The translations under genes and the position numbers were made by a program. Of a DNA stretch of 33,415 nt, positions 27,386-33,415 are shown one piece after another. The DNA comes from Azoarcus sp. (GTDB lineage Bacteria; Pseudomonadota; Gammaproteobacteria; Burkholderiales; Rhodocyclaceae), in NCBI GenBank assembly GCA_031277975.1, contig JAITLI010000032.1:1-33415 (forward strand), read 5' to 3'. The notes under the pieces are model-generated. The model worked only from the letters and a program-made list of their open reading frames with translations. It ran no database searches and had not been told where the DNA came from. The stretch's first letter is position 1. Each line of letters opens with the position of its first letter.

Positions 27386-28659
27386 GGTTCGTCTTCCAGT
27401 TCCGCGTGCTCTTGGTAGGCGCCGGCTTCCAGCAGTTGCACCCGTGCGATGTCGCCCGCGGCGAGTCCCTTGCTGGCGCCCGGCACGATGAGCAGTCCGT
27501 CGGCGCGCGCCATGGCCAGGATGTCGGCGCTGCTCTGCGAACCGGCGGAACGGGCTTCATACAGGCCGGAGGCGTCACGGGCAAGTGTCACCCGCACAAA
27601 CTCGACGCGCCCCGGTCTGGATTTGATGGCATGAGTCAGCCGGGCGGGCAGCGTGCGCCGGAACAGACGCCGGTGGCCGCCCAGAGCGCGCAGGGCCGGC
27701 AGGACGAATTGCTCGAAGCACACCATGCTGGAGACGGGATTGCCGGGCAGGCAGAAAACGAGGCCATGATCCGAAACGCCAAAGGCCACCGGATGGCCCG
27801 GACGCATTTCCACGCGCCAGAAGTGCGGGGTGACGCCCAGCGCCGCGAGCGTGGGGCGCACGTAATCATGCACGCCGATCGAAGCGCCGCCCGAAACGAG
27901 CAGCACATCGTAACCAAGCCCCCGTTCGAGAAAGCCCGCCAGTTCGGCGGGATCGTCGCGGGCAATGCCAAGAAGACAGGGTTCCACGCCCTGGGCTTGT
28001 ACCTGCGCCATCAGCGCATAGGTATTGCTGTCCGGAATCTTGCCGGGATCGAAAGGTTCGCGCAGGGCTTCCAACTCATTGCCGCTGGAGAGGATGGCGA
28101 CGCGCGGCGGCCGGTAGACCGTCACCATGGCCTGTTTGACCGCCGCCAGCACGCCCAGCGCGCCGGGAGTGATTTCGGCGCCGGCCGCCAGTACGACCTC
28201 GCCCTGGCGCATGTTTTCGGCGCGGCGGCGAATGTCGGCCGCCATCTGGACGGGGACGAGGATTTCGACCGCGCCATCCGGAGCGGAGCGGGTGTCTTCC
28301 ACGCGCACGACGGTATCCGCGCCGGCGGGCAGCGGCGCACCGGTCATGATCCGGGCGCATTGGCCGGACTGGAGGACGGCGCGGGGAAGGTCTCCCGCCT
28401 TGATGTCGTCGACGATTTTCAACGCCGCCGGAGCAGCGGCGATGTCGGCGGCGCGCACGGCGTAACCGTCCATCGCGGAAATATCGCGGGGCGGCAAATC
28501 GCGGTTGGCGCGGACGTCCACGGCCAGCACCCGGCCAAGCGCGCGTTCGAGCGCGATGCTTTCCACGCCGAGGGGGGCGCTCCTGGCGAGGATGCAGGCT
28601 TGTGCTTCCCGGACTGAAAATTCACCGGGAGATGGAGGAATCGCTGCTTTTTCGTGCAT
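27382..28659 (-). CDS. moeA: Molybdopterin molybdenumtransferase
   Basis: It inserts molybdate into adenylated molybdopterin. It is 425 aa from the ATG at 28659, chosen because it follows mobA by 13 bases with AAAGG upstream; the longer frame would overlap mobA. Motifs include the RDISAMDGYAVRAADI segment (domain I), RIMTGAPLPAGADTVV, the MogA-like PPRVAILSSGNEL, VSGGASIGVHDYV, and VFCLPGNPVSSMVCFEQF. The C-terminal domain IV is complete. It makes a contiguous late Moco set with mogA, mobA and mobB; moaABCDE are not in the window. Confidence 0.95.
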   Translation of the reverse strand: MHEKAAIPPSPGEFSVREAQACILARSAPLGVESIALERALGRVLAVDVRANRDLPPRDISAMDGYAVRAADIAAAPAALKIVDDIKAGDLPRAVLQSGQCARIMTGAPLPAGADTVVRVEDTRSAPDGAVEILVPVQMAADIRRRAENMRQGEVVLAAGAEITPGALGVLAAVKQAMVTVYRPPRVAILSSGNELEALREPFDPGKIPDSNTYALMAQVQAQGVEPCLLGIARDDPAELAGFLERGLGYDVLLVSGGASIGVHDYVRPTLAALGVTPHFWRVEMRPGHPVAFGVSDHGLVFCLPGNPVSSMVCFEQFVLPALRALGGHRRLFRRTLPARLTHAIKSRPGRVEFVRVTLARDASGLYEARSAGSQSSADILAMARADGLLIVPGASKGLAAGDIARVQLLEAGAYQEHAELEDEP

Positions 28660-28672
28660 GGGTCTGCCGCCT

Positions 28673-29278
28673 TTACCGGGGAAGCGCCCCGAAATATCGC
28701 CGCGCCCCGGCAAAGTCTTCCGGCGTGTCGAGATCGGCAAAACTCTGTGGATGCGCGCCGGCAGCATACAGGCTGTATTCGTCAACGCAGCGGACATCGA
28801 GCACGGTGAGCGCTGTCCGCATACTGCGCGCCCCCGCGCTTTCGAGGACGCTCTGGAGGGCCGGCAGGGCCGTCGCGGCATAAAACGCCGCCAGGCATTG
28901 GAGATGCCCGGCGGCGACGGGAACGACGGCCTGGTGATTGGCGCGCAGCGCCGCCAGCCGCAGGATGATTTCAGGCCGCAAGTAGGGCATATCCACCGCC
29001 ATGGCGAAAACCCATGGTGTCGCGGCGCGCCGCAGCCCGGCGCAAAGACCGGCAAGCGGCCCCGCCGCCGCGACGTCGTCGCAAACTTGCGGGATGGCGG
29101 GGTCGATGTCGCCGCGAGGCTGCTGGACGCTGAGCAGGATCGCGGGGAAAAGCGCGCGCGCCAGCCCGGTCGCGCGTTGCAGCAGGCTTTGCCCGCCGAG
29201 CTGCAAGACGGCCTTGTCGCGCCCCATCCGGCGGGAGACGCCGCCCGCGAGGATCAGCGCCGTGCAATCGTCAATCAT
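28673..29278 (-). CDS. mobA: Molybdenum cofactor guanylyltransferase
   Basis: It transfers GMP from GTP to molybdenum cofactor, forming the MGD used by DMSO-reductase-family enzymes such as nitrate reductases and formate dehydrogenases. The 201-aa length is normal. The nucleotide-binding start is ALILAGGVSRRMGRDKAVL. CDDVAAAGPLAGLCAGLR and AVDMPYL carry the metal-binding aspartate region, and FADLDTPEDFA ends the family pattern. The ATG lies within the last 8 bases of mobB. Its presence implies that this organism uses MGD-type molybdoenzymes. Confidence 0.95.
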   Translation of the reverse strand: MIDDCTALILAGGVSRRMGRDKAVLQLGGQSLLQRATGLARALFPAILLSVQQPRGDIDPAIPQVCDDVAAAGPLAGLCAGLRRAATPWVFAMAVDMPYLRPEIILRLAALRANHQAVVPVAAGHLQCLAAFYAATALPALQSVLESAGARSMRTALTVLDVRCVDEYSLYAAGAHPQSFADLDTPEDFAGARRYFGALPR

Positions 29279-29774
29279 GCCAACGCAAGAGAAAATCGGC
29301 CAACGCCCCGATGTCGTCGAGCGCGAAGTGCGGCAGCGCCGGGAACAGTCCGGCGCAATCGGTGACGATGGCGATCAGGCCGTCTTCGATGCCGCAGCGC
29401 GGCGGCTTGCCGGTTTCGCGCCGCAGGACTTCGATCTTGGGGCCGGGGGCGTGCGAAAAGCCCTCGGCCAGCACAAGATCGGCTTCGCCCAGGAAGCGTC
29501 CGGCCAATTGCGCCGGTTCGCGCTCGCCGCCAGTGTCCGCCACCAGTTGCAGGGCGTCCGCCGTCACCAGCATGCTGAGCGCCGCGCCCGCCTGCTTGTA
29601 GCGCCAACTGTCCTTGCCTTCGGTGTCGAGCCGCACGGCGTGATGCGCGTGCTTGATGGTCGCGACCCGGCGGCCGCGCCGGATGAACTCCGGGATGAGC
29701 CGTTCGACGAGGGTGGTTTTACCGGCGTTCGAATGGCCGACGAAGATGAAAACAGGAGGGGGCGTGTTTTTCAT
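29271..29774 (-). CDS. mobB: Molybdopterin-guanine dinucleotide biosynthesis protein MobB
   Basis: This is a P-loop GTP-binding accessory protein that helps MobA. It is 167 aa from the ATG at 29774. The Walker A motif is GHSNAGKTT (13-21), TIKHAHHAVRLDTEGKDSWRY is a MobB signature, and DLVLAEGFSHAPGPKIEVLR contains the Walker B/EGF segment. It is the first gene of the Moco operon; TATCAT near 29820 may be a -10 box. The upstream region is shared divergently with the unknown gene at 30192. Confidence 0.94.
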   Translation of the reverse strand: MKNTPPPVFIFVGHSNAGKTTLVERLIPEFIRRGRRVATIKHAHHAVRLDTEGKDSWRYKQAGAALSMLVTADALQLVADTGGEREPAQLAGRFLGEADLVLAEGFSHAPGPKIEVLRRETGKPPRCGIEDGLIAIVTDCAGLFPALPHFALDDIGALADFLLRWHD

Positions 29775-30191
29775 CGAAGTGTTCCGCGAGAGGCAAGAGG
29801 CCCGAATGGAAGGCGCGTAATGATACGGCATCGGCGCGTCCTCGCGGTGTGATCCCGCGCATGATTCGTCCAGGCCGCCCGCCATGGGCGAGATGCCAAC
29901 GTTACATCGAGGATTCGCGGCGGATAGTATTCATGAACGGGCGTTATGATTCATCGGATTCAGTCCCCATATCGTGCCAGGAATGGCCGCCCGCATCTTC
30001 TTTCTCCGCCGATCGGATCGGTGCGGGATCCGATCCCGCGGAAGTTTTGCAAAAGGCCCGCTTATCCGCGCCCATTGCCCGGGAAGCCGCTCATGACGCG
30101 AGCCATCCTGATGTATCATCATCCCCGGAATCGCCCAGCCCGCTGTAACGCCGTGGTGATGAAAAGCCATATAGACGACAAGGAGTGCGCC
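29775..30191. promoter_or_regulatory. Divergent region with 25-bp inverted repeat
   Basis: This 417-base gap separates mobB from the plus-strand unknown gene. Its main structure is a perfect 9-bp inverted repeat, GATCGGATC / GATCCGATC, at 30011-30019 and 30027-30035 with a 7-base spacer. That is operator-like spacing, and no T-run follows, so a terminator is unlikely. AAGGAG at 30180-30185 is a strong ribosome site for the GTG at 30192. No gene is seen in the rest. Confidence 0.45.
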
Positions 30192-31625
30192 GTGCCGAAC
30201 AATGATGCTCTCGATGGACTGAAGCCTCGGCCATTGTCGATGGAAGAGGTCGACCAAATACGAAAGCTTGCTGAGCAAGTGCGCGACTCGACCCGGAAAC
30301 ATTTTCAGACCGAACTGAATTATGACGAGGAAAGCATACGCTGGCTGGATCGGTTCATCGAACAGATGCGGTCGATGCCTGAAGATCAATGGCCCATTGG
30401 CCCCATCGGCTCATTTCTCGGCGAATGCATCATCCGGAATTTTGGCGGGCAATGGGTAAGAGGTGGCGGAATGCTCGGCGTTGCATTCGATGACAGGAAC
30501 GTTGCCTTTCCCTATAACAAGACGGCTAAGCAATTTACAAACGGAGCCGAGGGAGGAGATGCAATATCGGGGCTTTATCACACGGTGTCGCAACTTTTCC
30601 ATACGGCGGGAAAACCCTTGACGCCTGTTCAGGACAAACTCCTGGAATTTTTCCAGAAGGGTTGCCGTATTTTCGTTTTTTCCGATGAGGAATGGAAAGA
30701 AGTCGAGGAAATCGACGATCGTTTGCTAAACGAGGGGCGTTGGCTGAAGCTCCGCAAGAAATCGTCTGTTTCATATACAACCTCGATACCGCTTGCCCAG
30801 ATCGACCGTTTCTATGCTTGTTCGTCAACCGGGCGGCTGCTGCATACTGAACGGATACAAAAGCCGGATTTGGAAACCCTGCCCGCGGAAATACTCGAAC
30901 AAATCAAGCGCGCCATCCCGGCGGACACTTCATCGACCGTTGACCAACTGGAGCGTGGAAAACGATTCGTCGAAATCGATCCGGATGAGGATACCGCGCA
31001 CTATGTGCGCCCTGTGCGCGCCCTGCCCGAAGTGGAAGACGCGCTCTTCAAGCTGAGAAGAAACTGGATGCAATGGCAGCAGCGGGCGGATTCGTTTTCC
31101 GTGGCTTCCATGTCGATTCCCCGCCCGCCCTGGATGTCCCAGGTAAAGGATGACGGGCTGGAGGAACTTTTCCGGCGGCAGGGATTGTTGCTCAAGGAAG
31201 GGAAAATCATGTGGGCGGCGGTGATCCAGGCAAACACACTGTTGTTCGAACCGGGCAATGACGATTGCCCGGGATGTTTCGTCTATTCCCCGGACACTTA
31301 CTTCGATTCGCGCCCGCAGGAATTACGCTCGATCGGGCACAAGATATTTTCGTTCAAGGAAACGAATCCATCCGACCCGAAACTGAAAGAGGTCGCGCGG
31401 CGAGTCACCGACGAAGCGGCCTACACGATGGGGTTCACACTCCCCAAAGTGTTTTCGGACAAGGAAATCCGGTGGGTCACGACCATCGTCTGCCGAAAGC
31501 ATATCCCCGATGGCGTGCTGTCGTCTGGCTTCTACCCTATCCTGATCCATCCATCCACGCGAGCGGTCATGATCGTTCCGTGCCAGCTCTGGCCTGCCGG
31601 ATTGTCCGCCTTGCCGGTCTCCTGA
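30192..31625 (+). CDS. 477-aa protein of unknown function
   Basis: I do not recognise this protein with confidence. The GTG start at 30192 is fixed by AAGGAG 6 bases upstream; an ATG at 30159 lacks a good site. No signal peptide or TM segment is visible, so it is probably cytosolic. Residues about 15-125 ([43 protein letters not shown]) recall DUF3806-type domains, which is an impression only. The C-terminal part (about 315-477) is a separate domain with conserved-looking [39 protein letters not shown]-like and FYPILIHP stretches. It is less GC-rich than mnmE and lies alone between the Moco operon and mnmE, which suggests an accessory gene. Confidence 0.8.
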   Translation: MPNNDALDGLKPRPLSMEEVDQIRKLAEQVRDSTRKHFQTELNYDEESIRWLDRFIEQMRSMPEDQWPIGPIGSFLGECIIRNFGGQWVRGGGMLGVAFDDRNVAFPYNKTAKQFTNGAEGGDAISGLYHTVSQLFHTAGKPLTPVQDKLLEFFQKGCRIFVFSDEEWKEVEEIDDRLLNEGRWLKLRKKSSVSYTTSIPLAQIDRFYACSSTGRLLHTERIQKPDLETLPAEILEQIKRAIPADTSSTVDQLERGKRFVEIDPDEDTAHYVRPVRALPEVEDALFKLRRNWMQWQQRADSFSVASMSIPRPPWMSQVKDDGLEELFRRQGLLLKEGKIMWAAVIQANTLLFEPGNDDCPGCFVYSPDTYFDSRPQELRSIGHKIFSFKETNPSDPKLKEVARRVTDEAAYTMGFTLPKVFSDKEIRWVTTIVCRKHIPDGVLSSGFYPILIHPSTRAVMIVPCQLWPAGLSALPVS

Positions 31626-31686
31626 ACCTTTTTCTTTTCCCGATCGAAATCGGACTCTTGCCAGTCGCAAGGCGTCCGCCGCCAGC

Positions 31687-33060
31687 ATGCCGAACACCGC
31701 CACCCCCTCCCCCCCCATCGCCGCCATCGCCACCCCTCCCGGGCGCGGCGGCGTGGGTATCGTCCGCGTTTCGGGCAATGATCTGGCCGCCTTCGCCGTC
31801 CGCCTTACCGGCAGGACGCCCGCGCCGCGCCGCGCCGTCCGCGCCGCTTTCATGGCCGCCGACGGCAGCGCCATCGACAACGGCCTGATGCTCCATTTCC
31901 CCACCCCCGCCTCCTTTACCGGCGAAGACGTACTGGAACTGCACGGTCACGGCGGCCCCGTGGTCATGAACCTCCTGCTCGGGCGTTGCCTCGAACTTGG
32001 CGCCCGCCTGGCCGAACCGGGCGAATTCACCCGCCGCGCCTTTCTCAACGGCAAACTCGACCTTGCCCAGGCCGAGGCTGTCGCCGACCTGATCGACGCC
32101 TCCACGGCCGCCGCCGCGAAAAGCGCCGTGCGTTCGCTCTCGGGCGAATTCTCCCGCGCCATTCACGCGCTGACCGCAGAACTCACCGACCTGCGCGCGC
32201 TGGCCGAAGCCACGCTCGATTTTCCCGAAGAAGAAATCGACTTTCTCCGGCAAGCCGACGCTTTCGAGCGCATCGCGCGCCTCGGCGGGCGTCTGGAAGA
32301 AATCCGCGCCCGCGCGAAACAGGGCAAGCTCCTCCAGTCCGGCCTGCACGTCGTCCTCATCGGCCAACCCAATGTCGGCAAATCCTCGCTGCTGAACCTG
32401 CTGGCCGGCGATGAGCTTGCCATCGTCACGCCCATCCCCGGCACCACCCGCGACGCGCTCGCTTCCTCGATCCAGATCCACGGCATTCCGCTTCACATCA
32501 TCGACACCGCGGGTTTGCGCGAAACCGAGGACGAAGTCGAAAAGATCGGCATCGCCCGCGCCTGGAAAGCCATCCGGAACGCCGATCTCGTCCTGCTGCT
32601 GCTCGACGCCCGCCACGGTCTTGGCGCCAGCGATCGCGCCATTCTCGACCAGCTTCCCGAAAGACTCCCGCGCATCATCGTCCGCAACAAGATCGACCTC
32701 ACCGCCGAATCGCCGCAAAAGCGAGCGCACGGCACGAATGGCATGGAAACCGCGACCATTTCCGTTTCCGCCAAAACCGGCCAGGGACTGGAACTGCTGG
32801 AAGCCGCCTTGCTGGAGATCGCTGGATGGCATGACAGCGAAGACATTTTCATTGCCCGCGCCCGCCATTTGCAGGCGCTCGCAAACAGCGCGCACTATCT
32901 GGACGCCGCCCGCGCCGAACTCGAATCCTCCTTTCCGGCGCTGGAACTCTTCGCCGAAAACCTGCGTCTGGCACAAAACGCCCTGGCGGAAATTACCGGA
33001 GAATTCACGCCGGATGATTTGCTGGGGACGATTTTCAGCCGCTTCTGCATCGGAAAATAA
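31687..33060 (+). CDS. mnmE: tRNA modification GTPase MnmE
   Basis: With MnmG it makes the cmnm5 modification on U34 of several tRNAs. It is 457 aa: an N-terminal tetrahydrofolate-binding domain ([48 protein letters not shown]), a helical domain, and an inserted G domain (G1 GQPNVGKS 226-233, G2 TTRD, G3 [11 protein letters not shown]4 NKID). It ends with the invariant FCIGK, whose Cys is C455. mnmE usually follows rnpA and yidC near the origin; here it follows an unrelated gene, so the local order is rearranged. Confidence 0.97.
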   Translation: MPNTATPSPPIAAIATPPGRGGVGIVRVSGNDLAAFAVRLTGRTPAPRRAVRAAFMAADGSAIDNGLMLHFPTPASFTGEDVLELHGHGGPVVMNLLLGRCLELGARLAEPGEFTRRAFLNGKLDLAQAEAVADLIDASTAAAAKSAVRSLSGEFSRAIHALTAELTDLRALAEATLDFPEEEIDFLRQADAFERIARLGGRLEEIRARAKQGKLLQSGLHVVLIGQPNVGKSSLLNLLAGDELAIVTPIPGTTRDALASSIQIHGIPLHIIDTAGLRETEDEVEKIGIARAWKAIRNADLVLLLLDARHGLGASDRAILDQLPERLPRIIVRNKIDLTAESPQKRAHGTNGMETATISVSAKTGQGLELLEAALLEIAGWHDSEDIFIARARHLQALANSAHYLDAARAELESSFPALELFAENLRLAQNALAEITGEFTPDDLLGTIFSRFCIGK

Positions 33061-33084
33061 AAACCTGTTCTGGAGGGAGAGTGT

Positions 33085-33282
33085 TTATGTATAGATATAT
33101 GCAAACTTTTCTTGCCAAGCCGCAAAAACTTCCGGTTTGGTGAGCGAACACCACAAGCGGATGGTCAAATCCACCATTTCCTTGCTCCTTGAGACGATCT
33201 TGGTTCGTCGCGTGAATCGTCCCAGGTGATGTCGTGTGTTGCTGTTGTCTTGCTCGATTGTAAATGTCCTGGATTCGCTGAC
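33085..33282 (-). pseudogene. IS1-family transposase remnant (C-terminal part)
   Basis: The minus-strand frame gives TFTIEQDNSNTRHHLGRFTR followed by RTKIVSRSKEMVDLTIRLW, the C-terminal DDE-region pattern of IS1-type transposases (compare IERHNLNLRQHLARL in IS1 InsB). Only about 65 codons remain. Upstream the frame runs directly into the dispersed hairpin repeat at 33301, so the N-terminal two thirds are gone. No terminal inverted repeat was recognised. It is non-functional and marks an old insertion next to mnmE. Confidence 0.75.
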
Positions 33283-33300
33283 TTGATTGAACCGCCACAT

Positions 33301-33343
33301 GGATTGCCACGGCGCTACACGCCTCGCAATGACGAAAGGGGGA
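33301..33343. repeat. Dispersed hairpin repeat (REP/MITE-like), copy 2
   Basis: GGATTGCCACGG, an inner GGCG-CTACA-CGCC stem, then CTCGCAATGACGAA and a G-run: the same frame and length as copy 1 at 529-570, with changed but still pairing inner-stem bases. It borders the truncated transposase. The last 72 bases of the window show no gene; GTTACACT near 33400 could be part of a promoter for a gene outside. Confidence 0.65.
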
Positions 33344-33415
33344 CGGTCGGGAGGCGGCTCCGCACTGGAACCATGGGCAGGAGTGCGGGGTAGCGGTGTT
33401 ACACTCGCGCACCGT

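Noticed and set aside
31641-31654. Terminator between the unknown gene and mnmE
   Set aside because: The CCGAT/ATCGG stem is only 5 bp and is not followed by a T-run.
33087-33143. 18-aa ORF with GGAGG upstream after mnmE
   Set aside because: It is antisense to the transposase remnant and very short; likely chance.

Overview
This window looks like a chromosomal segment of a GC-rich betaproteobacterium. The evidence is the dacC-dat-DUF493-lipB-lipA order, mreBCD-mrdA-rodA-rlpA divergent from gatC-gatA, and a PilJ-type sensor domain. Rhodocyclales or a relative is my guess; there is no rRNA in the window to settle it. No phage, plasmid or CRISPR genes were seen. Product names rest on motifs and length, not on database searches.

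Layout. 1-629: non-coding, with a 42-bp minisatellite (8 copies) and a dispersed hairpin repeat. 630-5309 (minus strand): a lipoate and cell-wall operon with its own strong sigma70-type promoter. In transcription order it holds a 76-codon small ORF, dacC, a D-amino-acid/branched-chain-type aminotransferase, the DUF493 gene, an unnamed small membrane protein, lipB and lipA. 5408-15599 (minus): the rod-shape operon mreB-mreC-mreD-mrdA-rodA-rlpA, followed by a large membrane GGDEF-EAL protein whose EAL domain has a broken loop-6 motif. 15722-17554 (plus): gatC-gatA, closed by an intrinsic terminator. gatB is not here.

17.6-26.6 kb is a signalling block of two convergent operons. The plus-strand operon encodes a PilJ-sensor membrane kinase with CheA-like HPt and ATPase domains but no CheW domain, a lone CheY-like receiver, and a CheX-type phosphatase. 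The minus-strand operon encodes an HD-GYP response regulator, a 36-codon small ORF, a diacylglycerol-kinase-like protein, and a hybrid histidine kinase with a pseudo-receiver, a true receiver and an HPt. All four minus-strand frames are joined by 4-base ATGA stop/start overlaps. This chained lipid-kinase/phosphorelay/c-di-GMP operon is the strongest candidate for an undescribed system in the window.

26.8-29.8 kb (minus) carries the late molybdenum-cofactor genes mobB-mobA-moeA-mogA. 30.2-31.6 kb (plus) encodes an unrecognised 477-aa protein with a GTG start set by a clear Shine-Dalgarno. mnmE follows at 31687-33060. The window ends with a truncated IS1-type transposase remnant abutting a second copy of the dispersed hairpin repeat.

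Two themes link the genes: cell-envelope growth (dacC, mre, mrdA, rodA, rlpA, with a c-di-GMP protein beside them) and multi-step phosphorelay signalling that ends in receivers or c-di-GMP hydrolysis.
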